Source: Lacticaseibacillus zhaodongensis (GTDB lineage Bacteria > Bacillota > Bacilli > Lactobacillales > Lactobacillaceae). Taken from it: 64,000 nucleotides of DNA. The DNA is taken from NCBI RefSeq assembly GCF_009687905.1, contig NZ_BLBG01000003.1, positions 160,033 to 224,032 on the forward strand, in the 5' to 3' direction. The translations under genes were made by a program, and so were the position numbers. The notes under the pieces are model-generated. The model was given only the letters and a program-made list of their open reading frames with translations. It did no database searches and was not told the origin of the DNA. Of this stretch, positions 30,275-37,482 are shown piece after piece (position 1 is the first letter of the stretch; each line of letters begins with the position of its first letter).

Positions 30275-30303
30275 AAAGGTCGCCATAACCGGCGACCTTT
30301 TGC
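30275..30303 (+). terminator. Terminator after the second adhesin
   Basis: AAAGGTCGCC (30275-30284) and GGCGACCTTT (30291-30300), perfect 10-bp stem, T tail. Confidence 0.92.
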
Positions 30304-30343
30304 TATGCTTAGGTTATTAGGGCCAGCAAAACGGGGAGGCACA

Positions 30344-30970
30344 ATGATGCGTGAGAAATTAGATGTGGCAAATTTCAGGACGATTGCCGATTACATTTCC
30401 GCTAAGCCATTGGCAGTGCAGGAACAAATGCAAAATATGTACGCAATTTTGAAGGCCGCGTTGCCGCAAGCAGAGGAGCGCTTCAGTTACCAGATGCCGA
30501 GCTTTTGGCAGGGGCAGACGGTGGTTTACTTTGACGCTGGCAGTGATTTTATTGGTTTTTACCCGACTGCGGAGCCAATCGCGCACTTTGCGACGGAGCT
30601 GGCACCCTACAAGTCTACGAAGGGCGCGGTGCGCTTTCCGCTCGCGGATAAACTGCCTGCGGATTTGATTACGGCCATGGTGCATTGGCGGTTGGGCCAG
30701 ATTAAGGCGGGTGTTGCGCGGCCGACGCGGACGAAGCGGGCGCAAAATTCAATGCCAGATTTTGTGGAGGCGGCACTAAGTAACCACGGGCTGATGCAGC
30801 AATACAAGGCCCGCCCGCCATACCAACGGAATGATTACCTGGGCTGGATTGCCGGGGCTAAGCGGCCTGCGACGCAGCAGAAGCGACTTCAGCAAATGCT
30901 CTCTGAACTCGCGGCAGGTGATGTGTACATGAAAATGGCTTGGCACCACAGTCAGAATTCACAACAATAA
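30344..30970 (+). CDS. DUF1801 / YdeI-like protein
   Basis: A 208-aa soluble protein. The N-terminal 115 residues fit the DUF1801 fold (a frataxin-like 'iron chaperone' family of unproven role): 'ADYISAKPLAVQEQMQNMY', 'FSYQMPSFWQG', 'FIGFYPTAEPIAHF', 'STKGAVRFPLADKLP'. The C-terminal part (from about 145) resembles YdeI/OmpD-associated sequences with 'LQQYKARPPYQRNDYLGWI' (approximate). ATG 30344 follows GGGGAGG. It stands alone between two terminators. The fusion of both parts is common in Firmicutes. The cellular role is not known. Confidence 0.75.
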   Translation: MMREKLDVANFRTIADYISAKPLAVQEQMQNMYAILKAALPQAEERFSYQMPSFWQGQTVVYFDAGSDFIGFYPTAEPIAHFATELAPYKSTKGAVRFPLADKLPADLITAMVHWRLGQIKAGVARPTRTKRAQNSMPDFVEAALSNHGLMQQYKARPPYQRNDYLGWIAGAKRPATQQKRLQQMLSELAAGDVYMKMAWHHSQNSQQ

Positions 30971-31008
30971 AAAAACTGTCACCACAAAATTTGTGGTGGC
31001 AGCTTTTA
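30971..31008. terminator. Bidirectional terminator
   Basis: CTGTCACCACAA (30976-30987) pairs with TTGTGGTGGCAG (30991-31002). A A-run on the left and TTTT on the right serve both the DUF1801 gene (+) and the reductase (-). Confidence 0.88.
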
Positions 31009-31020
31009 GTATCTGGATAA

Positions 31021-32364
31021 TTAGCGTGGCAACAGGCCAGCAAGCAAATCGAGGACGCCAACCGTGGAACTAGGGAAGGCGAAAATCTGTTGTTGGAGCA
31101 TTGCGGCCGTGTAGCGACCGTTGATGATCATTGTCAGCAGGTTGATCAAATCGTCACCGTCATCGGCGTAGACGCTAGCACCGACCAAGAAACCATCGTG
31201 GTCGAACACGAGTGTGGCCTCGGCATCCATGGCGCGCTTGTACTGGAAGGCAAGCTGCTGGCCAAACGGCAACACTTGGGTGCGGAATTCATCTGGCTGG
31301 GACTGGGCAGTCGTGACGCTGACGCCAACCTCAGCAATCCGCGGCATCGTGAAGACAACACTCGGAACGACGGGGTAGCTGATTGGGTCCTGATTGCCGA
31401 GAATGACACTGGCAATGTAGTTGGATTCGAAAATTGCGACTGGGGTGAGCTTCGCTTGCGGCTTGTCGATGACGTCGCCACTAGCGAAAATATTAGGAAC
31501 GGCGGTCTGCAGGTGGCCATTGACTTTGATGCCGCGACGGGAGGATTCGATACCCAAGTCTTCCAGACCGATGTTCTCAACGTTGGCAACGCGGCCGGTG
31601 GCACCGAGTACATAGTCAGTGTCGATGCTTAACCCACTGTTGGTCGTGACGGTGTAACCGGTAGCGGCCTTGCTGACGGCGTTAACGGCTTCGTTGAAGT
31701 GGAAGTGCACACCCTGATTGCTGAGTTTCTTTTGCAGCCGAGCCACGTACGCTGGGTTGAATGTGGCCAGAGCCTTGGCACTAAATTCGACGACATGGAC
31801 GTCCTTGCCCATGCTTGCGGCCATTGAGGCGAATTCAAGGGCGATGATGCCAGCCCCGATGAAGGTAAGCCGCTCGGGCATGGCGGGCAGGTCGAGGAAT
31901 TCGCGGCTGTCGTGAATGTATTCGGCCCCGGGGATGTTCAGCATTGCTGGGCGCTGGCCGGTACCGAGGACGATGTAGTCGCTGCTGTATTTCTTGCCAT
32001 CAACAACGACGGTATGGGCGTCAGTCAACTTGGCGCTGCCGGTGATGAGGTCAATGCCGAGCTGACCGAAGATTTTGGTCATGGTTGGTGCGAGCGGGTC
32101 GATCACCTGGTGCTTGTAATTCATCAGGGCGTTCCAGTTGATACTGGGCACGTTGTCGACGCCGGCGCCCTTGAAGCGATTGAGTTGTTCAACCAGTTGG
32201 AAGGGACCATCGAGTGCGATTTTGGCGTCACAGCCGTAGTTAGTGCAGGTGCCACCAACCAGGTCTTTTTCCACAATGGCAACGTGCTTGCCGGCCTGCT
32301 GCAGGGTGACCGCAGCGTGCCAGGTCGCGTGGCCAGAACCAATCATAATTACGTCATAATTCAT
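31021..32364 (-). CDS. FAD-dependent pyridine nucleotide-disulfide oxidoreductase
   Basis: A 447-aa flavoprotein of the glutathione reductase / lipoamide dehydrogenase family. It has an N-terminal FAD fold (GSGHA near residue 9), a redox-active pair Cys40/Cys45 in 'GGTCTNYGC', the NAD(P) motif 'FIGAGIIALEFA' and 'IFASGDVID'. The C-terminal dimerisation domain lacks the usual His-x4-Glu catalytic motif, so it is not a typical glutathione reductase or DLD; the physiological substrate is unknown. GGAGG lies 10 bp before the ATG. An 18-bp operator at 32388-32405, identical to one before the adjacent redox-type regulator gene, points to induction by peroxide or thiol stress. Confidence 0.85.
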   Translation of the reverse strand: MNYDVIMIGSGHATWHAAVTLQQAGKHVAIVEKDLVGGTCTNYGCDAKIALDGPFQLVEQLNRFKGAGVDNVPSINWNALMNYKHQVIDPLAPTMTKIFGQLGIDLITGSAKLTDAHTVVVDGKKYSSDYIVLGTGQRPAMLNIPGAEYIHDSREFLDLPAMPERLTFIGAGIIALEFASMAASMGKDVHVVEFSAKALATFNPAYVARLQKKLSNQGVHFHFNEAVNAVSKAATGYTVTTNSGLSIDTDYVLGATGRVANVENIGLEDLGIESSRRGIKVNGHLQTAVPNIFASGDVIDKPQAKLTPVAIFESNYIASVILGNQDPISYPVVPSVVFTMPRIAEVGVSVTTAQSQPDEFRTQVLPFGQQLAFQYKRAMDAEATLVFDHDGFLVGASVYADDGDDLINLLTMIINGRYTAAMLQQQIFAFPSSTVGVLDLLAGLLPR

Positions 32365-32387
32365 TATCCAAGTACCTCCGTCTATTT

Positions 32388-32405
32388 TTAATCGTGCACG
32401 ACTAA
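32388..32405. promoter_or_regulatory. Putative OhrR-type operator before the reductase
   Basis: The plus strand reads TTAATCGTGCACGACTAA, an almost perfect palindrome around GTGCAC. It lies about 24 bp upstream of the reductase ATG. It is the exact reverse complement of the site at 32869-32886. Confidence 0.8.
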
Positions 32406-32410
32406 TTGGG

Positions 32411-32438
32411 CAAAAGCAAAACCCTCAGTTGCTGAGGG
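32411..32438 (-). terminator. Terminator overlapping the end of the marR gene
   Basis: CCCTCAG (32422-32428) and CTGAGGG (32432-32438), with A-rich sequence on the left that becomes the U tract on the minus strand. It includes the stop codon of the regulator and separates its transcript from the reductase. Confidence 0.8.
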
Positions 32439-32853
32439 CCGCAATCAACTTCTGATTTAAGCTCATTGCTTGTTCATAGTCAGCTTTCGTGAAGCTGTAA
32501 CGACCCAGACATTCTGCCAATGCTTGCTGAATCGGTGCCTCCTGTGCCTTAGCTTTAGGGGTCAAACTCACTAGTAGTCGGCGGCGGTCCGTTTCCGGGT
32601 GGACCCGAGTGACCCAGCCCCGTGCTTCCAGCCGCTTAACGAGGGGAGTCAGGGTGTTTGAACTGAGTTTGAGTTCGTCGCCAAGGTCGCGTAGTTCCCG
32701 GTGGTCCTGGTTCCACAGGGCCGTTAGTAACAAGTATTGGGAGTAGGTCAGGTCGAAATCAGCCAGAGCCTCCTGGTAGAACTTGTTGAACAGGCGGTTA
32801 ACGTTATAGACGCTGAAACACAGTTGGTTAGCTAGGTTGACATGGTTGGTCAT
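32425..32853 (-). CDS. MarR/OhrR-like redox-sensing repressor
   Basis: A 142-aa winged-helix regulator of the MarR family. The N-terminal 'LANQLCFSVYNVNRLF' places a single Cys at residue 12, matching the reactive Cys of the one-Cys OhrR peroxide sensors; this is the only Cys in the N-terminal helix. The HTH region is 'LKLSSNTLTPLVKRLEARGW' and the wing 'TDRRRLLVSLT'. AAGGAG is 8-9 bp before the ATG. The operator at 32869-32886 overlaps its promoter, so autoregulation and control of the neighbouring reductase are likely. Confidence 0.88.
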   Translation of the reverse strand: MTNHVNLANQLCFSVYNVNRLFNKFYQEALADFDLTYSQYLLLTALWNQDHRELRDLGDELKLSSNTLTPLVKRLEARGWVTRVHPETDRRRLLVSLTPKAKAQEAPIQQALAECLGRYSFTKADYEQAMSLNQKLIAALSN

Positions 32854-32868
32854 GGTTGTTGCTCCTTA

Positions 32869-32886
32869 TTAGTCGTGCACGATTAA
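32869..32886. promoter_or_regulatory. Putative OhrR-type operator before the regulator
   Basis: TTAGTCGTGCACGATTAA on the plus strand, next to a -10-like TATGTT on the minus strand. Identical, inverted, to the site in front of the reductase. Confidence 0.8.
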
Positions 32887-32942
32887 ACATAGCTTAATGC
32901 TTTTGGCTGGCGAATGCAAAATTGATTGAGTGTGGGGACAGC

Positions 32943-32974
32943 AAAAAGGGCGGACCCATGATGGATTCGCCCTG
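32943..32974 (-). terminator. Terminator after pcp
   Basis: AGGGCG (32947-32952) and CGCCCT (32968-32973) with an inner CCAT/ATGG pairing; the A run at 32943-32947 is the U tract on the minus strand. Confidence 0.85.
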
Positions 32975-32996
32975 AGCAGTAACGATTCGTGTGCGC

Positions 32997-33644
32997 TTAA
33001 GCAATCGTTCCTTCGACCGTTTCAATGTCGCCCTTACCGTCGCGCTCAACAATTGCCGTAATTGCGGCCGTGATGCCGCGCACATCGTCGTCCAGCGACA
33101 ATGACGGTGTATTCGGCCGGTTTGTGACCTGGTTGGGCAGGAACGGGATGTGCATGAAGCCAGCCTTGATGCTTGGGAACTCCTTGTCGCGCATGTACTG
33201 CACCTGGTACATGATGTGGTTGCAAACGTAGGTGCCGGCGGTGTTGGAAACTGTGCTGGGCAGACCGGCAGCGCGGATCGCCTTGGTCATCGCTTTAATT
33301 GGCAGCTGCGCAAAGTAGGCGTTCGCACCGTCTTCGTGAATCGTGTGGTTCAGTGGCTGGTAGCCGGCATTGTCAGCAATCCGGCCGTCATCCAGGTTGA
33401 TGGCAACCCGTTCTGGGGTGAGACCGAAGCGGCCACCTGCCTGACCAATGTCGAGCACGTAGTCAGGCTGCTCGCGCGCAATGGCGTCGTGAACAACTTC
33501 GGCGCACTTGTTGAAGATGGTGGGGATTTCGAGCTTCACGATGTCTGCACCGGCAATTGTGTCTGGCAGACGCTTAACGGCTTCAATTGCCGGATTAATT
33601 TTGTCGGGACCGAATGGATCAAAACCAGTAACGAGAATTTTCAT
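32997..33644 (-). CDS. pcp: Pyrrolidone-carboxylate peptidase
   Basis: Removes N-terminal pyroglutamate (5-oxoproline) from peptides; a cytoplasmic cysteine peptidase of family C15. The 215-aa protein begins [19 protein letters not shown]. The catalytic triad is visible: Glu78 in '[10 protein letters not shown]', Cys141 in '[13 protein letters not shown]' and His165 in 'GFMHIPFLP'. GAGGAGG precedes the ATG. A -10-like TATACT lies upstream on the minus strand, so it may have its own promoter. It is preceded on the same strand by DUF969 and DUF979 membrane proteins, with two hairpin elements between. Confidence 0.96.
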   Translation of the reverse strand: MKILVTGFDPFGPDKINPAIEAVKRLPDTIAGADIVKLEIPTIFNKCAEVVHDAIAREQPDYVLDIGQAGGRFGLTPERVAINLDDGRIADNAGYQPLNHTIHEDGANAYFAQLPIKAMTKAIRAAGLPSTVSNTAGTYVCNHIMYQVQYMRDKEFPSIKAGFMHIPFLPNQVTNRPNTPSLSLDDDVRGITAAITAIVERDGKGDIETVEGTIA

Positions 33645-33705
33645 GGTGATTCCTCCTCAAATATGGATGTTTGCGCTTAGTATAACGCTAGATGTCTAAG
33701 GCGAG

Positions 33706-33820
33706 CTACGGAGAGCTGAAGGTTGCGGTTAACACACTTCTGAAAAATGCTTAAAACCAAGCATTTATTCATAAGTCCGTTAATCCTCAGCCTCTACCCG
33801 CGGGCCTTCGCTCTGTGTCA
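33706..33820 (+). repeat. Dispersed hairpin element, copy 2
   Basis: Begins after GAGCTACG and ends before GCTCTGTGT, flanks shared with copy 3. It has GGTTAACACACT and GTCCGTTAATCCTCAG where the other copies have GCTTAAC and GTTAATGC, so GG/CC replaces GC/GC and pairing is kept. The inner stem is TGAA..AATGCTT / AAGCATT..TTCA. The right edge (CTACCCGCGGGCC) matches copy 1. Confidence 0.75.
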
Positions 33821-33832
33821 TAGTCGAGCTAC

Positions 33833-33930
33833 GTGAGGCAGAAGCTTGCGCTTAACACACTCTGGTCCAAATGCTAAAGCCCAAGCATTTGGACCAGAGT
33901 ACGTTAATGCTCAGCTTCTAAGCGCCTCAC
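33833..33930 (+). repeat. Dispersed hairpin element, copy 3
   Basis: Outer stem GTGAGGC (33833-33839) / GCCTCAC (33924-33930). Conserved AGAAGCTTGCGCTTAAC and GTTAATGCTCAGCTTCT. The inner stem is a perfect 17-bp helix, 33859-33875 with 33884-33900. It lies just after the stop of the DUF979 gene on the minus strand. Confidence 0.82.
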
Positions 33931-33944
33931 TCCGCTCTGTGTTC

Positions 33945-34859
33945 CTAGAACGCCAAAATGTACATCAGCCCCATTTGCAGTACCAGCAGGAGCAGGGCAA
34001 TCGGGGCTTGTTGTTTGATTACGCCCATTTCATCGTCCATTTCCATCAGGGCCACTGGTAGGGAGTTGAAGTTGGCTGCCATCGGTGTCAGCAGGGTGCC
34101 ACAGTAGCCGGAAGTCATGCCGAGGGCCGCCACAACGGCCACGCTGCCACCCTGAGCGATGACGAAGGGAACGCCGATTGCGGCGGTGATGACCGCAAAG
34201 GCTGCGAAGGCGTTGCCCATGATGGCGGTGAAGATGGCCATCGCCGCGCAGTAGAGCACTACGCCGAGCAGGTGACTGCCGGCCGGAAAGACGCCCGCAA
34301 TCAGTTTGGCTGTTAAGGTGCCGACACCGGCCGCGGTGAAGACCGCACCCAGCGTTGCGAGCAGCTGCGGCAGAATACCAGGCGCCCCGACCGAGCGGAC
34401 CATCCGCTGCGCATCGCTGTACACCTGCTTGACTGGTGCTTTAGTGAGGGCAATTGCCAACAGGAGGGAGACAACGGCGCCGATGCCGATTCCAATTTGG
34501 CCGCCCAACTGGGTGAACTGGGAAATCAGGATGGAGACAATCGCCAGGACCACGCTGGGCAGGAAAATCCAACCGCCAAGCTTTTGGGCACTTGCCGCCG
34601 CCCGCTTGGGGTTGACCTGCGTCAGGTTGCCGACCTTGATCTGTTTGAACAGGGAGAGGAGGCCGATGACAACGATCATGGCGCCGACGAGCATCGCGGG
34701 AATGAAGCTCCCGAAGGCGAAGATAATTGCTAGCAGCGTCCAGAACAGGCCGGTGCCGAGGTGGGTCGGACTTTTGACATCGCGGAAGGACTCAATTCCG
34801 GCCAGAGCCATCATAAAACCGATGAGTACATAGAGAATCGTTAGTAATGTGTTCACCAT
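33945..34859 (-). CDS. DUF979 integral membrane protein
   Basis: A 304-aa protein with about nine hydrophobic segments, of the DUF979 family. It is paired with DUF969: only 2 bp separate the two genes, and AAGGAGGAG for this gene lies inside the end of the other. These families recur beside pcp and 5-oxoprolinase genes, so together they may form a two-part transporter for 5-oxoproline or pyroglutamyl peptides; that substrate is an inference. The C-terminus ends 'GLMYILAF'. Confidence 0.82.
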   Translation of the reverse strand: MVNTLLTILYVLIGFMMALAGIESFRDVKSPTHLGTGLFWTLLAIIFAFGSFIPAMLVGAMIVVIGLLSLFKQIKVGNLTQVNPKRAAASAQKLGGWIFLPSVVLAIVSILISQFTQLGGQIGIGIGAVVSLLLAIALTKAPVKQVYSDAQRMVRSVGAPGILPQLLATLGAVFTAAGVGTLTAKLIAGVFPAGSHLLGVVLYCAAMAIFTAIMGNAFAAFAVITAAIGVPFVIAQGGSVAVVAALGMTSGYCGTLLTPMAANFNSLPVALMEMDDEMGVIKQQAPIALLLLVLQMGLMYILAF

Positions 34860-34861
34860 GA

Positions 34862-35548
34862 TTACTCCTCCTTCTTGTCGTGTTTACTTGCCTTGCCCTT
34901 GAAGTGGCGGTCGAACAATAGGTTGTAGATGCCGACCAGGATCAAGGTCAAAATGGCGACGGGAATGCTGGCGGTCACAATCTCGATGGGCTGGACCGCG
35001 TGGCCGAGTGACTTCATCGTGCTGGAAATCAGCAGGACGGAGCCGGATGCAACGAAGAGGTTCTGCGCGAAGAAGTTCCCAAAATTATCGACCGCAGCGG
35101 AGCGCGCTTTGGTGAGTTCAACGTCTTTCTTGGTCAACTTCTTCTCGACGCTCGCTGCGGCCTGAACCATTGGCTGAATCAGGGGTCGAACGAACTGAAC
35201 TTGCCCGGAGAGGCTGATGCCGAAGACGTTAGTGACCTCCCGCACAATCAAGTAGAGATTGAGGATGCGACCCGGCGTGGCTTTCTTCAGTTTCTGAATG
35301 GCACTCACCGCGACTTCCTTCAAGCCGTGACTTTCAACCAGCCCGATCATGGGCAAGGTCAGGAAGAACAGTGAGACCATGCGGTTATCGAGGAAGCTCT
35401 TGCCGAGTGTCGACAAGAGGTCGGGGACGGACATCCCGGACAGGACGCCGGTCACGATGGCCGCGACCACAACCACGGCCGTTGTGTCCCATTTGAGGGC
35501 AAAGCCGATGACAATCACGGCAATGCCGAGTAGCTTTAAGTATTCCAT
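34862..35548 (-). CDS. DUF969 integral membrane protein
   Basis: A 228-aa protein with five or six hydrophobic segments, DUF969 family, starting MEYLKLLGIAVIVIGFALKW. It contains 'LPMIGLVESHGLKE' and the 'LYLIVREVTNVFGISLSGQVQFVRPLI' type core (shortened). The basic tail ends in KHDKKEE. AAGGGGGAATC precedes the ATG. It is the first gene of the DUF969-DUF979-pcp group, and a cre-like site sits in its promoter region, so catabolite repression is plausible. Confidence 0.82.
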   Translation of the reverse strand: MEYLKLLGIAVIVIGFALKWDTTAVVVVAAIVTGVLSGMSVPDLLSTLGKSFLDNRMVSLFFLTLPMIGLVESHGLKEVAVSAIQKLKKATPGRILNLYLIVREVTNVFGISLSGQVQFVRPLIQPMVQAAASVEKKLTKKDVELTKARSAAVDNFGNFFAQNLFVASGSVLLISSTMKSLGHAVQPIEIVTASIPVAILTLILVGIYNLLFDRHFKGKASKHDKKEE

Positions 35549-35569
35549 GGTGATTCCCCCTTTATTATT

Positions 35570-35583
35570 GGTAAACGTTATCG
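35570..35583. promoter_or_regulatory. cre-like site before DUF969
   Basis: GGTAAACGTTATCG matches 12 of 14 positions of the CcpA cre consensus TGWAARCGYTWNCW. It lies 22 bp upstream of the ATG, where CcpA binding would block transcription. The rest of the 35584-35856 gap is AT-rich and holds only the GNAT gene's -10 (TATAAT, 35807-35812). Confidence 0.6.
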
Positions 35584-35856
35584 TTGGATTAAGTAGTTAT
35601 CCTGTTAATAATAATTTTATAATAATAGGCTTCGCCAGTCAAAATAAAATTTGAATGATGCTTCGCGATAGGGTGCGTAAACGTATTCCGTCAGTAATGT
35701 TGCTTGCGTTAAGCAAATACCGTTCGTTTTACACTTATGATTCGGAAAGATGAAAAAAATAGGATTAATGTGTTCACTTACCATCGTGTTTGCCAATGCT
35801 ACGCGCTATAATTGCAACGTTATGTTTATTAGGACCCACGGAGGAGGAAAACAGCA

Positions 35857-36333
35857 ATGCACATTCGGCCAATCAAACCAGCTGATGACGCAGCACTGAA
35901 AGCAGTCATTCAGGCGACCATTCATGAATTTCACAATGATGTTCCGGGTTCGCCATATTTTGACCCACATCTGGGGCAGCTCGCCGAGTTATACGCCGAT
36001 CCCGCAACCTCAGCATACTGGGTGGTTGTTGACGATGACGACCAAGTGCTCGGTGGGGGCGGTTTTGGTCCGTACCCTTATCCAGATACCGTCGAGGTGC
36101 AAAAGCTCTACTTGACGCCTGCTGCCCGCGGTCATGGATTCGGGCATAAGTTGGTCGACATGGCGGCTGCAAGGGCCAAAGAGCTGGGTTTGAAGCAACT
36201 CTACATTGAAACCTTCCACAACTACACTGCCGCGCGCGGCTTGTATGAACACCTGGGTTTCAAGCAAATTCCTGCGGCACCGGCTGGTCCGGCCCACCCG
36301 GCTTGCGATACTTTTTACCTCAAGCAAATCTAG
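35857..36333 (+). CDS. GNAT family N-acetyltransferase
   Basis: A 158-aa acetyl-CoA-dependent transferase. It starts MHIRPIKPADDAALKAVI, has the strand 'GGGGFGPYPYPDTVEVQKLYL' (partial), the acetyl-CoA loop 'LTPAARGHGFGHKLVDMA' (R/Q-x-x-G-x-G/A type) and the closing 'ARGLYEHLGFKQIP'. GGAGGAGG lies before the ATG. It is a single gene; the substrate cannot be told from sequence. Confidence 0.9.
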   Translation: MHIRPIKPADDAALKAVIQATIHEFHNDVPGSPYFDPHLGQLAELYADPATSAYWVVVDDDDQVLGGGGFGPYPYPDTVEVQKLYLTPAARGHGFGHKLVDMAAARAKELGLKQLYIETFHNYTAARGLYEHLGFKQIPAAPAGPAHPACDTFYLKQI

Positions 36334-36416
36334 GCATGATCAACACGTGGCTGCATTTGCGACTGATTTTGGCCCGAATTGAGCTGCAAATGTGCAGAAA
36401 CTATGTTGCAAAATAC

Positions 36417-36472
36417 ATTTCGGCATTTGCTTGGACACATGATTGTGGTTTAATTATAAAGTATGCCGAAAT
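36417..36472 (+). promoter_or_regulatory. Promoter of the wzd-wze genes bracketed by an inverted repeat
   Basis: TTGGAC (36431-36436), 18-bp spacer, TATAAA (36455-36460). A 10-bp perfect inverted repeat, ATTTCGGCAT at 36417-36426 and ATGCCGAAAT at 36463-36472, lies just outside both boxes, spaced by 36 bp. This looks like a paired operator, or a hairpin if transcribed. Confidence 0.6.
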
Positions 36473-36560
36473 TTGTTATATTCCGTAATATTTTTCTCAG
36501 GCAACAGGCAATGATAGACGTTGGAATTTCAAATCAATAAAGAAGATGTGGATGGGACAA

Positions 36561-37469
36561 ATGGATAATGTAATTGAACTAACCAGACTGTGGAATATCA
36601 TCAAGCGCAGCTTCTGGCTCATGATCGTGCTGGGCATCGTTTGCGCAGCCGCAGCATTTGGGGTCTCCAAGTTTGTGCTGACCCCTAAGTACTCTGCCTC
36701 AGTCGCGATGCTTGTTAACCGCAAGTCCGACGACCAAGCAGCCAATGGGGTTCAGTACGCTGACCAGCAGGCGAACGTCCAACTGATTTCTACATATAAG
36801 GACATCATCACCAAGCCGGTCATCCTGAATAAGGTTGCTAACCAGCTGACGAACCCCCACCGGGTACTCGTCAAAAAGGCGGTGCCCGCCAAGACCAAGC
36901 GGGTGTGGAGTGAACAGGACCAGCGTTACTACACCACCACCACGCGCAAGGCGCAGCCAGCTAAGTACAAGCTGCAGCCGGCCAAGTACTCTAACATTGA
37001 CGCTAAGAAGCTCAGCGACGAAATTGCAATCGCTAACGAGACGAACTCTCAGGTCTTCACCGTGACGGTCACTGACCCGAGCCCAAGCAAGGCCAAAGAC
37101 ATCGCTAACGAGATCGCGGCCGTGTTCCGCACCGAAGTCGTTAAGATGATGAGTGTCAAGAACGTTTCTGTTGTTTCCAAGGCGACGACTGATGACACGC
37201 CCGTTTCACCAAAGACCAAGTTGATTACCCTAGCCGGCTTAGTGCTCGGCATTCTGATCGGCTTCGTGATTGGGACGGTCCGTGAACTCACCGACCGGGC
37301 CGTGAAGTCAATCGACTTCCTGACCGACGACATGGGTCTGGTTGACCTTGGCGTTGTCTCCTACATCGGCAAGCTGAACAAGAAGGCACCGGCGGAACCA
37401 GCACCGGCAGTCGATGACGATAACAAAGGTGAAGGCCGGATGCAACGCCGGTCATCACGGCGCGTATAG
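36561..37469 (+). CDS. Wzd/CpsC-type polysaccharide co-polymerase and kinase activator
   Basis: A 302-aa membrane protein with the Wzz fold: an N-terminal transmembrane segment ('LMIVLGIVCAAAAFGVSKF'), an extracellular part of about 190 residues, and a second transmembrane segment ('LITLAGLVLGILIGFVIG'). In Gram-positives this protein sets polymer length and activates the partner tyrosine kinase through its cytoplasmic C-terminus. The C-terminal tail here is charged and long. ATGs at 36546, 36552 and 36561 are all possible; 36561 gives MDNVIELTRLW, the usual family start. The kinase gene follows after 13 bp. Confidence 0.85.
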   Translation: MDNVIELTRLWNIIKRSFWLMIVLGIVCAAAAFGVSKFVLTPKYSASVAMLVNRKSDDQAANGVQYADQQANVQLISTYKDIITKPVILNKVANQLTNPHRVLVKKAVPAKTKRVWSEQDQRYYTTTTRKAQPAKYKLQPAKYSNIDAKKLSDEIAIANETNSQVFTVTVTDPSPSKAKDIANEIAAVFRTEVVKMMSVKNVSVVSKATTDDTPVSPKTKLITLAGLVLGILIGFVIGTVRELTDRAVKSIDFLTDDMGLVDLGVVSYIGKLNKKAPAEPAPAVDDDNKGEGRMQRRSSRRV

Positions 37470-37482
37470 GAGGAGGCAGACT

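Noticed and set aside
35688..35701. Second cre-like site before the GNAT gene
   Set aside because: Only about 11 of 14 positions match and the palindromic centre is broken.
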